Shown piece after piece: positions 25,506 to 33,262 of a DNA stretch of 37,293 nucleotides. The notes below the pieces were generated by a model, which had not been told where the DNA came from, did no database searches, and saw only the letters and a program-made list of their open reading frames with translations. A program made the translations under genes and the position numbers. This stretch comes from SXOA01 sp051004015. Its GTDB lineage: Bacteria; Planctomycetota; Planctomycetia; Pirellulales; Pirellulaceae. Position 1 is the stretch's first letter, and each line of letters starts with the position of its first letter. The stretch spans positions 1-37,293 of the forward strand of contig JBPCKT010000032.1 in NCBI GenBank assembly GCA_051004015.1, in the 5' to 3' direction.

Positions 25506-26189
25506 ATGCCCGATGTTCGACGTATCGTATTGACCGGCGCTGGCCGCGGCCTTGGGCTGGGAATGACCGAGGGTTTTATCGAGCAGGGCCACACGGTCAT
25601 CGGCTGTGGGCGGAATACCGAGTCGATGAATGAACTGTCGAAGCGGTTTGGCAAGACGCACCGGTTTGATGCCGTGGATGTGGTCAATGAGCAGCAGGTG
25701 AAGCGCTGGGCCGAAAGCGTGCTGGCAGACGGGCCGCCGGACTTGCTCATCAACAATGCCGCCGTCATCAACCGCAGCGAGCCGCTGTGGGAAGTGCCGA
25801 CGGTGGATTTCTCGCGGGTCATTGACGTCAACATCAAAGGGGTCTTCCACGTCCTGCGGCACTTCGTTCCGGCGATGGTGGACCGCCAGCAGGGAATCAT
25901 CGTCAACTTCAGCTCCGGCTGGGGAAGGTCGACTTCGCCGAACGTCGCTCCCTACTGCGCGACAAAGTACGCCATCGAAGGGCTCACGCTGGCCCTCTCG
26001 GCGGAGCTGCCGCCGGGCATGGCCGCCATTCCGCTCAACCCCGGCATCATCAACACCGAGATGCTCGAAGTCGCCTTCGGCCCCGCCGCGGTGGAATATC
26101 CATCGCCCAGCGAATGGGCCGAGACTGCCGTCCCGTTCATTCTGGCCCTTCGCCCGAAGGACAACGGACGTTCCCTGTCGGTGAAGTAG
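25506..26189 (+). CDS. Short-chain dehydrogenase/reductase
   Basis: NAD(P)-dependent oxidoreductase of the classical SDR type, 227 residues. The cofactor loop TGAGRGLG is at 10-17, NNAA at 83-86, catalytic Ser136/137 in FSSGWG, and Tyr150 and Lys154 in YCATK. PGIINTEML follows, as usual after the active site. The substrate is not predictable. GGAGATGAGTC precedes the ATG, with GGAG about 8 bases upstream. The TAG stop is immediately followed by a block of palindromes. Confidence 0.93.
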   Translation: MPDVRRIVLTGAGRGLGLGMTEGFIEQGHTVIGCGRNTESMNELSKRFGKTHRFDAVDVVNEQQVKRWAESVLADGPPDLLINNAAVINRSEPLWEVPTVDFSRVIDVNIKGVFHVLRHFVPAMVDRQQGIIVNFSSGWGRSTSPNVAPYCATKYAIEGLTLALSAELPPGMAAIPLNPGIINTEMLEVAFGPAAVEYPSPSEWAETAVPFILALRPKDNGRSLSVK

Positions 26190-26201
26190 CCTTTCCTCCT
26201 C

Positions 26202-26309
26202 GTTCCCAAGCTCCGCTTGGGAACGCACGTTGGGAAGCTCTGCTTCCCGCCACGGTCGACTCGCGAAGCAGAGCTTCGAGGCGTGAGTTACCAAGCAGAG
26301 CTTGGTAAC
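26202..26309. repeat. Array of four palindromes
   Basis: Four perfect hairpins are packed into 108 bases between two genes: GTTCCCAAG/CTTGGGAAC with loop CTCCG (26202-26224), GGGAAGC/GCTTCCC with loop TCT (26232-26248), CGAAGC/GCTTCG with loop AGA (26264-26278), and GTTACCAAGC/GCTTGGTAAC with loop AGA (26287-26309). They follow the SDR stop and face the end of the Gfo/Idh/MocA gene, so they may also work as a bidirectional transcript end. There are no T runs. Confidence 0.8.
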
Positions 26310-26341
26310 TAGCATTGTTGAGATTTGGCTCATAGCTCACC

Positions 26342-27625
26342 TCACACCTTCTTCCACTCCCCCCGAGCCTCGCGGCTGAGTTCCTTACTGGCTTCGACAT
26401 CGCCGATGAAGTCCTCCTTCGATGGGTCCCACTTGAGCTTCCGCCCCATCCGATAGCCGATGTTCCCCAGGTGGCAGATGGTAGCGGAGCGGTGGCCGAC
26501 TTCGGCGGGACAGATGGTTTCCTTGCCGGTGCGGATGGCCGCAAGCCAGTTGGCGTGATGGTTGTTCGCGTCGATGACGTGACGGGCCTTCTCGCCGAGC
26601 GGCTCTTTGAGAATTGACTCGGGCTTGCTCGAAATGCCCCCGCGGCTGGCGATGATGATGCCGTCCGTCCCTTCAAAGACGCAGTCCCCTTTCAGGTCCC
26701 CTTCAAACTCGTTGTGAATCATCGTCACGCCGTTTTCGTAGACGTACTTAAGGCCGTGACCGTCATTGGGTTTTTCCGGGGGAATGATTTCGACCGGGCC
26801 GCTCCGGTCGGTTTCCATGGCCCACTGGGCAATGTCGAAGTGGTGAGCCCCCATGTCGGCAATCGCTCCGCCGCCGTATTCCTGGTAATTCCGCCAGGCC
26901 GGGAAGTGATCGTGAATTCCCTTGGGGCAAAGGATCTCGTTGTAGTCCCGCAGCGGCGCGGGGCCGCACCACGTTTCCCAGTCGATGCCGGCGGGAACTT
27001 CCTGCCCCGGCAGATCGCACGGCTTGGCCGGCCCGCCGACGCCGATGCGAATGGTTTTGATCTTGCCGATGCGGCCGTTCCAGATGTACTCCACCGCTTT
27101 GCGAAAATGCCCGCCAAACTCGCTCCGCTGCTGACTGCCGGTCTGGAAAACGACTTTGCTCTTCGCCACCTCGTCCACAATCCGCCGCCCCTCCGCCACG
27201 TTGTGCGTCAGCGGCTTCTCGCAGTAGATGTGCTTTCCCGCCCGGGCCGCCAGGATGCAGGGGATGGCGTGCCAGTGGTCCGGCGTGGCGATGACGACGG
27301 CATCCAGGCCGCCATGCGCCAGCAGCTCGCGGAAATCGCCATACGCCTTCACCCCCTTGAAACTGCCACTCGCCTTGCGCTCGGCATACCGCTTCTCCAC
27401 CCGCGCCGCGGCATCCTCCAGCCGCTCCTTCACCACGTCGCTGACCGCCACCACCTCCACGCCGGCATTCCCCAGAAACGAATCGAGATGATACCGCCCC
27501 ATCTTCCCCACCCCGATGAACCCCAGCGTCAGCCGTTCGCTCGCCGCGGCCCAGGCGGTGCTCCTCAAAATCAGCGGCAACGAAGCAGCAGCGGCAGCTT
27601 TCAAAAATGTGCGGCGCGTGGTCAT
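26342..27625 (-). CDS. Gfo/Idh/MocA family oxidoreductase with Tat signal
   Basis: 427 residues. The Tat-type leader TTRRTFLKAAAAASLPLIL ends near AWA/A, so the protein is exported folded, presumably with its nicotinamide cofactor. The Rossmann motif GFIGVGKMG is at 35-43. The conserved CEKPLT at 135-140 carries the lysine of this family, and ADMGAHHFDIAQW supplies the active-site histidine pair. Such exported members are common in planctomycetes and are thought to act on sugars or sugar derivatives; the substrate is unknown. AAGGAA lies 7 bases before the ATG. A 9-bp palindrome stands 18 bases upstream. Confidence 0.93.
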   Translation of the reverse strand: MTTRRTFLKAAAAASLPLILRSTAWAAASERLTLGFIGVGKMGRYHLDSFLGNAGVEVVAVSDVVKERLEDAAARVEKRYAERKASGSFKGVKAYGDFRELLAHGGLDAVVIATPDHWHAIPCILAARAGKHIYCEKPLTHNVAEGRRIVDEVAKSKVVFQTGSQQRSEFGGHFRKAVEYIWNGRIGKIKTIRIGVGGPAKPCDLPGQEVPAGIDWETWCGPAPLRDYNEILCPKGIHDHFPAWRNYQEYGGGAIADMGAHHFDIAQWAMETDRSGPVEIIPPEKPNDGHGLKYVYENGVTMIHNEFEGDLKGDCVFEGTDGIIIASRGGISSKPESILKEPLGEKARHVIDANNHHANWLAAIRTGKETICPAEVGHRSATICHLGNIGYRMGRKLKWDPSKEDFIGDVEASKELSREARGEWKKV

Positions 27626-27643
27626 GGCAGTTTCCTTTCTTCC

Positions 27644-27664
27644 CCCTCTCCCCTTGGGAGAGGG
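27644..27664. repeat. Palindrome upstream of Gfo/Idh/MocA gene
   Basis: CCCTCTCCC and GGGAGAGGG flank a CTT loop in the leader of the Tat-exported oxidoreductase. It is followed by GCCGGGGTGAGGG, a phrase typical of dispersed intergenic repeats. A role in translation is possible but unproven. Confidence 0.55.
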
Positions 27665-27966
27665 CCGGGGTGAGGGTCTGGGATTTCAAGCGCTATCATA
27701 CCCGCTCGTCTGGCCGTTCGCCGCAGAGGCGACAATCGCCATTGCCCCCCTGATACTACTGTTTTTATTCATGTTTCACGCGTCCTTTTTTCGTCCCCCT
27801 CTGAATCATGACCCTCTTTACAACCTGTTATTTCACAGTGACTTAGGGCGACATTCCTCATCCATTCTTGATTCATTGTCGTCAAAAACTCGCAAATCTT
27901 TATTCATCGGTATTTGTTGATGTGATAAGCACTTTTTCCTCTTTGCAAACGCTCTGTTTTCCTCCC

Positions 27967-28046
27967 CCTCTGCGACCTCCGCGGCTCTGCGTGATGCCAC
28001 TCTTTCAAATCCGGAGCATCACGCGGAGCCGCAAAGCTCGCAGAGG
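27967..28046. repeat. Long imperfect inverted repeat
   Basis: Arms 27967-27997 and 28016-28046 match at 27 of 31 positions when one is reverse-complemented (outer ends CCTCTGCG and CGCAGAGG, inner ends GTGATGC and GCATCAC), with an 18-base loop. A related phrase (CTCTCCGCGACCCTCCGCG) appears near 36843, suggesting a dispersed repeat family. Confidence 0.65.
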
Positions 28047-28092
28047 TTGAAATCAGAGTGCCAGCGCGCGCTGCCAGCCGGCTCCCGTTGCC

Positions 28093-28110
28093 TGTACATG
28101 TACAATTGTA
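28093..28110. promoter_or_regulatory. Overlapping palindromes, possible operator
   Basis: TGTACATGTACA (28093-28104) and TACAATTGTA (28101-28110) are both perfect palindromes and overlap by four bases in an otherwise gene-free spacer. The form suits binding by a dimeric regulator. The nearest downstream gene (STAS protein) starts 331 bases away, so the target is uncertain. Confidence 0.3.
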
Positions 28111-28441
28111 ACATATCGGGTAGCCCATTTCAACCCCTTGGCTGAATTTTCCGGCAAATTTCTCCCGGCTCTGTGTCGGTTACAATCCAATCCCCGCCCT
28201 CCCTTCGCTTCCAATCCGTCATCGAGATTTGCGACGGCAATCCCAACGTCCTGGGGAGTGCCGCGCGGGCGAAGCGGATTAAGCAGCGTGGGCGGAAGCC
28301 GGGAGTTGGAAAGCTGCCGGCGATTCGGCTATCTTTGGATTACCCCGCCAAGCGTCCGAGCGTGTCGGGACGTTAGGAAACGACCTCAAAAGGGATCCTT
28401 GAGATGGCACCAACACGAGGCCTCTCCAGGACGCACCTCCG

Positions 28442-28852
28442 ATGCCAAAGTCACCTTCTCCGGAGATTTTCGAGGTCTCGTTGGTTGGCGACGTGACCGT
28501 CATCCGTTTGCTGAATGATCCAAAATGGCAACGCGAGTGGATCGACCTCCCAATTTGGTCGCAACTCCAATCGGGTTTGAAATCCCTCCTGGAAATCAGC
28601 AAACCCGCCAAGGTCGTCCTCGACTTCGCCGGGCTGCACAAGATCGGAAGTCAGCCGATCATATCCTCGGCGATGAACAACGCATATGTCCGGGCCCAAA
28701 GGTTCTCCAGGTCATTTGGCTGCCAGTGGCGGATTTGCGGTTTGACTTCGCAGGCGCGAGAGCTTTTTGCCTTCACCTGCCTCGGGCAGATATTTCCTCA
28801 CATCCATGATTCGCAGGCGGATGCACTAACAGCGTTTGGCAATAGTGCATGA
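28442..28852 (+). CDS. STAS-domain protein
   Basis: 136 residues matching a stand-alone STAS domain by pattern. A first strand pair (EVSLVGDVTVIRLL) is followed by the core VVLDFAGLHKIGSQPIISSA, the central helix, RICGLTSQARELFAFTCLGQIF, and a closing IHDSQADALTAF. In anti-sigma antagonists the serine after the core strand is phosphorylated; here Ser at KIGSQ occupies about that place. Members act in partner-switching control of sigma factors or as sensor modules. No kinase or sigma gene is adjacent. The ATG lacks a clear ribosome binding site, so an alternative start is possible. Confidence 0.72.
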   Translation: MPKSPSPEIFEVSLVGDVTVIRLLNDPKWQREWIDLPIWSQLQSGLKSLLEISKPAKVVLDFAGLHKIGSQPIISSAMNNAYVRAQRFSRSFGCQWRICGLTSQARELFAFTCLGQIFPHIHDSQADALTAFGNSA

Positions 28853-28906
28853 ACTGGTTCTGCCACGAATGTGTATTCCGCGTCATCGCTTCACTCCAAG
28901 CATCCC

Positions 28907-30019
28907 ATGCCTCCCCTCGACCTCTCCCTCGACTACCTCCCCCGCCTCCCCCGCAACAAATCCGTCCCCATCGGCTGTATCGGCAGTGGGTTCATCATGG
29001 CGGATTGCCATTTGGTGGCGTATCGGAAGGCGGGGTTCAATCCGGTGGCGATTGCGTCTCGCACGCCGGAGCATGCCCGGCAGGTGGCCGAGCGGCATGG
29101 GATGAAGGCGTATGACACGTATGAGGCGATGCTGGCGAGCGGCGAGGTGGAGGTGGTGGATATCGCGGTGCCGCCGGATAACCAGATCGATGTGATTCGG
29201 ACCGTGGTGAAGCACAAAAAGCACGTCCGCGGCATCCTCGCCCAGAAGCCGCTGGGGGTGAATTATGGCCAGGCGAAGGAGATTGTGCAGCTTTGCAAGC
29301 GGGCGGGGATTACGCTCGGCGTGAACCAGAACATGCGGTACGACCAGTCGATCCGGGCCTGCAAATCGCTCCTCACCCGCGGCCTGCTCGGCGAGCCGGT
29401 GCTGGCCACCATCGACATGCGGGCCATCCCCCACTGGATGCCGTGGCAGGAGCGGCAGGGGTGGGTGACGCTCCGGATCATGTCGATCCATCACCTCGAC
29501 GCCTTCCGCTTCCTGTTCGGCGATCCGATCCGCGTCTTCGCCAGCATCCGCCCCGACCCGCGGACCGGCAAAAAATTCCCCCACGAGGACGGCATCTGCC
29601 TCTACATCCTGGAGTACGCCAGCGGCCTGCGGTGCAGCTCGTGGGACGACGTTTGGGCGGGGCCGGCCTTGGAAGGGGCGCAGAAGGACATCTCCATCCG
29701 CTGGCGGGTGGAAGGGACCGAGGGACTCGCCCGCGGCACCATCGGCTGGCCCGACTACCCCGCCCCCACGCCGAGCCTGCTCGACTTCACCACCACAGAG
29801 CAACCCGGCTACTGGCTCTCCCCCCGCTGGAAAGAAGTCTGGTTCCCCGACGCCTTCATCGGCACCATGGCCCAACTATTGTGTGCGTTAGAGGACAAGG
29901 CGGAGCCGGAGATTGGCGGGCAGGATAATTTGAAGACGATGGCGCTGGTGGATGCTTGTTATTTGTCGGCGAAGGAGCACCGGGCGGTGGAGATTAGGGA
30001 GATCATGAAGAGGCGATAG
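28907..30019 (+). CDS. Gfo/Idh/MocA family oxidoreductase, cytoplasmic
   Basis: 370 residues from the ATG at 28907, the start that leads most directly into the family fold; an ATG at 28871 would add 12 residues. Rossmann motif IGCIGSGFIMADCH is near residue 22. AQKPLGVNYGQAKEIV replaces the usual EKP with QKP but keeps the lysine. NQNMRYDQSIR and IMSIHHLDAFRFLFG fit the C-terminal substrate domain. There is no signal peptide, unlike the other family member in this window. The substrate is unknown, probably a sugar or polyol derivative. The 3' end runs into a repeat-rich spacer. Confidence 0.9.
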   Translation: MPPLDLSLDYLPRLPRNKSVPIGCIGSGFIMADCHLVAYRKAGFNPVAIASRTPEHARQVAERHGMKAYDTYEAMLASGEVEVVDIAVPPDNQIDVIRTVVKHKKHVRGILAQKPLGVNYGQAKEIVQLCKRAGITLGVNQNMRYDQSIRACKSLLTRGLLGEPVLATIDMRAIPHWMPWQERQGWVTLRIMSIHHLDAFRFLFGDPIRVFASIRPDPRTGKKFPHEDGICLYILEYASGLRCSSWDDVWAGPALEGAQKDISIRWRVEGTEGLARGTIGWPDYPAPTPSLLDFTTTEQPGYWLSPRWKEVWFPDAFIGTMAQLLCALEDKAEPEIGGQDNLKTMALVDACYLSAKEHRAVEIREIMKRR

Positions 30020-30323
30020 GATTGGGGTGTATGCAAAACGACGACGGAGATCGCGTGCTCAAATACAGCCGCGGTAGCGGCGACCGGATCCAAGCTCACG
30101 GCGCAAGCCATGGGGCCAGGGAGAATGAATGCCTTGAGCCGCGGCAGCGGCGCAAGACGGCATGCACATCGACGCGATTGGAACCGTCCGCACAATTGCC
30201 GCCACGATATAGGCGGTCCGGCCTTTCTGTCGCCCCTGCCGGGGCTTTCTTGACATGCTGCGCGCGTTACCCACGGCTTGCGCCGTGGGCTGGATTCTCA
30301 TCGCCCCTGCCGGGGCTTGGGAA
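30020..30323. repeat. Repeat-rich spacer before glycosyltransferase
   Basis: No gene is supported here. The unit CGCCCCTGCCGGGGCTT occurs twice (30231-30247 and 30302-30318). Between them is the hairpin CCCACGGC-TTGC-GCCGTGGG (30270-30289). GC-rich palindromic phrases GCCGCGGTAGCGGC (about 30069) and GCCGCGGCAGCGGC (about 30137) lie upstream. Open frames across this region are repeat translations. Confidence 0.65.
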
Positions 30324-31004
30324 GTGGTAAAAATCTCCGTCATTATTCCGGCTCTGAACGAGGCTGCCAATATCGTTCGTGCCGTGACCTCGGCGCAAGC
30401 GAGCGGCGCGGAGGAGGTGATCGTCGCGGACGGCGGCAGCGGGGATGAGACTTGCATGCTGGCGGAGCTGAGCGGGGCCAAGGTCGTTTTGGCACCTCGC
30501 GGTCGGGCCGTCCAGCAGAATGCCGGAGCACGAGTAGCCAGCGGCGACGTCCTCCTATTTTTGCACGCGGACAACTGGCTGGGGGAGGATGCCATTACGC
30601 AGGTCCGCTCCGCTGCCAATCGAAGGAAGAACAAGTTGTGCGGCGCTTTCCAGCAGAAAATCGAAGCATTCCCCTTCATTTATCGCTTGCTGGAGCGCGG
30701 CAACGCCGAGCGGGTCCGCTGGTTCGGCCTCCCCTATGGCGACCAGGCCATCTTCGTCACCCGCGAACTCTTCGACCGAGTTGGCGGCTTTCCCGAAGAG
30801 CCCTTCTTGGAGGACGTTCTGCTCATGCAGCGCCTCCGCCGCCTCTCCTGGCCGCTGCTCCTCCCCGGCCCCGTACACGTCAGCCCTCGCCGCTGGGAAC
30901 AGCGGGGCGTGTTGCGGCAGACGCTGCGAAACTGGGCCATCCTCACGGCGTTTTCGCTGGGTGCTTCAACGCAGCGCCTGGCGGCGTGGTATGGACGTCA
31001 CTAG
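30324..31004 (+). CDS. Family 2 glycosyltransferase (TIGR04283-like)
   Basis: 226 residues from GTG at 30324, placed directly before KISVIIPALNEAANIVRAV. An earlier in-frame ATG at 30255 would translate the dispersed repeats and is rejected. Nucleotide-binding EVIVADGGSGDET and LAPRGRAVQQNAGARVASGDVL lead to the metal-binding FLHADN. YGDQAIFVTRELF and FLEDVLLMQRLRR form the acceptor-side motifs, followed by a helical tail with RRWEQRGVLRQTLRNW. These match the group named for its frequent link to radical SAM/selenodomain genes, but no such gene is beside it. The stop TAG falls inside a repeat that is inverted 340 bases further on. Confidence 0.85.
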   Translation: MVKISVIIPALNEAANIVRAVTSAQASGAEEVIVADGGSGDETCMLAELSGAKVVLAPRGRAVQQNAGARVASGDVLLFLHADNWLGEDAITQVRSAANRRKNKLCGAFQQKIEAFPFIYRLLERGNAERVRWFGLPYGDQAIFVTRELFDRVGGFPEEPFLEDVLLMQRLRRLSWPLLLPGPVHVSPRRWEQRGVLRQTLRNWAILTAFSLGASTQRLAAWYGRH

Positions 31005-31365
31005 CCCGACGCGCAAGTTTTGGTGTTGCGCTTTTTTGTCGAATTTGCAGGGTGATGAGCATTCATCCCGGCCTTAGGCCCGAAGGGCCGGTAGGAAATA
31101 GCACGGCCCGTGAGGGCCGTGTCCCGTCAAGAACAATCGATCGGGAAGGTCCGAAGGACCGGCACTTGGGCAGATTCAGTGCCGGTCCTTCGGACCTCCG
31201 GGATGGATTATTGCGTCGGATTTTCCCGGCCCTTACGGACCGGGCTACTACCTGTCGGTCCTTCGGACCTAGAAAAAGCCAATTTGGTCCATCAAAAAGC
31301 GCAACATCAAAACGCGCAAGCGAGGGAGATACGCCCATTTCCCTCGCTTGCGCGTCGGGCTAGTG
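30999..31365. repeat. Composite palindrome cluster bracketed by inverted ends
   Basis: CACTAGCCCGACGCGCAAG (30999-31017) is repeated exactly but inverted at 31347-31365. Homology continues inward: GTTTTGGTGTTGCGC on the left against TTTTGATGTTGCGC on the right when reverse-complemented. The right copy carries an extra perfect 16-bp hairpin (31312-31327 with 31340-31355) that the left copy lacks. Inside are the hairpins CACGGCCC-GTGA-GGGCCGTG (31102-31121) and a perfect 20-bp stem (31147-31166 with 31178-31197). A further copy of CGGTCCTTCGGACCT lies at 31256-31270. No coding gene is supported. Confidence 0.8.
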
Positions 31366-31466
31366 TTTGAGTGCGTGCGCCGCGCGGTGACTGACCTTGC
31401 CGGCACCCGCCATTTCGGGTACATCCCTGGCCCGGCGGATTTCTCCTGCTGCTGCCCGGTACTGCC

Positions 31467-32561
31467 ATGCGCGCTCGCAATTTGTCTCTGCTGGCTTTCG
31501 TTGCCTTGCTGCTTTCCGGGTGCGCGCCCCATGCCAAGCTGCTGGTCTGGCGGCCGGCGGCCGAGGAAATTCAGGGAGTCCACAAGTTGGTGATTTTGGA
31601 CCTGGACGGCGACGAGCCGTACGGCCGGATTGCCCGCGGGGCGCTGGAGGCCCAGTTCGCCCAGAACCGGCATTACACGCTGGTGGACCCCGCGGTGCTG
31701 GGTCCGGCGAGGAGCGTGAAGAACGGCGAAGGGACGACCGATGTTTCCGCCGCCCTGGCCGCCGCCAAATCCGCGGGTGTGGACGCCATCCTCACGGGCC
31801 AGGTCGTCAGCTACAAGGTGGACGACGACGAGCAAAGCGACACGCATTTCTCCTTCGGCGAAAGCAGCGGCCAGAACAAGAAATCCGGCGCATCGTTCAA
31901 CGCCTTCGGCATCGGCATCGACAACAATCACACCATCACCCGCGAGGCTTCGGTCTCCCTCTCGGTCAAGCTCGTCGATGTGCAATCCCAGCAAGTGATT
32001 GCGGTGCGGCAGGCGTCGCATCACGTCACGGCTCAGCAGGTGAACGGGGAAGGAAACCTCCCGGCCCGCGAACGGGTGCTCACCGAGCTATTGGCGGCGT
32101 GCGCCAAGGACGTCGTCTCGCTCATCGCCCCTCATTATGTTCCCGCTGATGTCACGCTGGCCCGGCAATACTATGGCAAGGGATGTGATGACGTGCGGCG
32201 CGGGAATGAGCTCGCCAAACAAGGAGACTGGCCCGGAGCCGCCATCGCCTGGGAGTCAGCCGTCCAGGACAACCCGGCCAATCACGCCGCCCTGCACAAT
32301 CTGGCCGTGGCAGCCGAAGCCCAGCACGATTTCCCCGGCGCCATCAAGAATGTGAACAAAGCCCTGGCCTCCTATCCCGCCGCGCTCTATCACCAGACGC
32401 AGAAGCGGCTGAAGGACGAGCAGGTGCTCTATCTGGCCGCTTCACGGCAGGTCGATGCCCAGCGGAGTGCGCCGTCCCTCGTGCAGCAAACGCCGCCTGC
32501 CGCCGAGTTCGTCGCACCCGCCTCGCACGAAGTACTCGTCCGCTTGCCGCCGGCGGAGTGA
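31467..32561 (+). CDS. Putative lipoprotein with TPR-like repeats
   Basis: 364 residues. A lipoprotein signal ends in LLLSGC with the lipidated cysteine at 19, so the mature protein is likely membrane-anchored outside the cytoplasm. Residues 35-225 form an alpha/beta region with LVILDLDGDEPYGRIARGALEA, SAGVDAILTGQVVSYKV and VSLSVKLVDVQSQQVIAVRQ. That is the general pattern of CsgG-like or related lipoproteins, a weak resemblance only. Residues 240-310 carry two TPR-like helical hairpins (GDWPGAAIAWESAVQDNPAN, then HDFPGAIKNVNKALASYP). The function is unknown; a multi-subunit envelope complex is plausible. Confidence 0.78.
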   Translation: MRARNLSLLAFVALLLSGCAPHAKLLVWRPAAEEIQGVHKLVILDLDGDEPYGRIARGALEAQFAQNRHYTLVDPAVLGPARSVKNGEGTTDVSAALAAAKSAGVDAILTGQVVSYKVDDDEQSDTHFSFGESSGQNKKSGASFNAFGIGIDNNHTITREASVSLSVKLVDVQSQQVIAVRQASHHVTAQQVNGEGNLPARERVLTELLAACAKDVVSLIAPHYVPADVTLARQYYGKGCDDVRRGNELAKQGDWPGAAIAWESAVQDNPANHAALHNLAVAAEAQHDFPGAIKNVNKALASYPAALYHQTQKRLKDEQVLYLAASRQVDAQRSAPSLVQQTPPAAEFVAPASHEVLVRLPPAE

Positions 32562-32591
32562 GATTCTCCTCTCCAGGTTGAGGGGAGAATC
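32562..32591. terminator. Hairpin between convergent genes
   Basis: GATTCTCCTCTC and GAGGGGAGAATC form a 12-bp stem (one G-T pair) around CAGGTT. It starts directly after the lipoprotein stop and ends five bases before the MBL-fold gene stop on the other strand. The position suits a bidirectional transcript end, although neither side has a strong T run. Confidence 0.5.
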
Positions 32592-32596
32592 GCCTC

Positions 32597-33262
32597 CTAG
32601 AGGCCTTGCCGCCCGACATACGGATTCGTCTCCCGCTCTTCGCCGATCGTTGTCGGCTCCCCGTGCCCGGGGTAGACGTCCGTGTCGGCGGGCAGGGTGA
32701 AAAGTTTCTCGCGGATCGCCGTGTAGAGTTGCTCGGCGTCGCCGTCGGGGAAGTCCGTGCGGCCGACGCTCCCTTGAAACAGCACGTCTCCACCGAAGAC
32801 GACGCACGGCTCATGGTCCTGGGTGATGAAGACGACGTGGCCGGAGCTGTGGCCGGGCGTTTCCCGCACCAGAAAGTTCATTCCGGCAGCGGCGATGGTG
32901 TCACCTTCCCGGACCAGTCGGTCGGCGGGAGGGCTGGCCAGCGGCGCGCTAAACATGGCGGAGAGATTGAGCTGTGGGTCGATCAGTTTTTCGGCGTCCC
33001 CTTCGCCAATGATCAGCGGGACGCTCGGAAAGGCTTTCTTCAGCGCCGCATTGCCGGCGATGTGATCGGCGTGGCCGTGGGTACAGAGGATGGCGGCGGG
33101 TTCCAGGCCGGCATCGCGCATCACGCTCAGAATGCGGCCGGGTTCCAGGCCGGGGTCGAAGACCACGCAGTCGGCTCGCCCCGGCAGGCTGGCGACATAG
33201 CAATTCTGAGCGAACATGCGCGAGGTGACCGTTTTGATCAGAATGCCGGCGGGCTGATTCAC
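32597..33262 (-). CDS. MBL-fold metallo-hydrolase (glyoxalase II-like)
   Basis: 221 residues from GTG at 33262, chosen because the first family strand (ILIKTVTSRMFAQNCYV) would be lost with the ATG at 33217; GAGGG lies about 10 bases before the GTG. The dinuclear metal motif THGHADH is at 61-67. Further ligands are the His in ETPGHSSGH, the Asp in FGGDVLF and the His in YPGHGEP, in the spacing of glyoxalase II-like hydrolases. GSVGRTDFPDGD is typical of this subgroup, whose thioester or other ester substrates are generally unproven. It faces the lipoprotein gene convergently. Confidence 0.9.
   Translation of the reverse strand: MNQPAGILIKTVTSRMFAQNCYVASLPGRADCVVFDPGLEPGRILSVMRDAGLEPAAILCTHGHADHIAGNAALKKAFPSVPLIIGEGDAEKLIDPQLNLSAMFSAPLASPPADRLVREGDTIAAAGMNFLVRETPGHSSGHVVFITQDHEPCVVFGGDVLFQGSVGRTDFPDGDAEQLYTAIREKLFTLPADTDVYPGHGEPTTIGEERETNPYVGRQGL

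Larger units (their letters stand above)
27665..28441. other. Gene-poor spacer, AT-rich with palindromes
   Basis: No convincing gene is visible between the oxidoreductase leader and the STAS gene. Bases 27700-27960 are markedly AT-richer than the surroundings and hold short stop-studded frames. A TTGATTCA site at about 27874 resembles the cluster near 36920. An imperfect 31-bp inverted repeat spans 27967-28046, and a compact double palindrome lies at 28093-28110. Confidence 0.5.

Noticed and set aside
25458..26333. N-terminal extension of the DUF309 frame (to 467 residues)
   Set aside because: The extra 292 codons are antisense to the SDR gene, which has all catalytic motifs. The DUF309 domain is complete from ATG 25457.
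28138..28518. 126-codon frame before the STAS gene
   Set aside because: It overlaps the STAS coding region in another frame, lacks a ribosome site and has no recognisable fold.
28883..29875. 330-codon frame on the - strand
   Set aside because: Antisense to the well-supported Gfo/Idh/MocA gene; composition is Arg/His/Gly-rich without motifs.
31055..31275. CRISPR-like array
   Set aside because: Units are palindromic but irregular in spacing and sequence, with no unique spacers of constant length and no cas genes.
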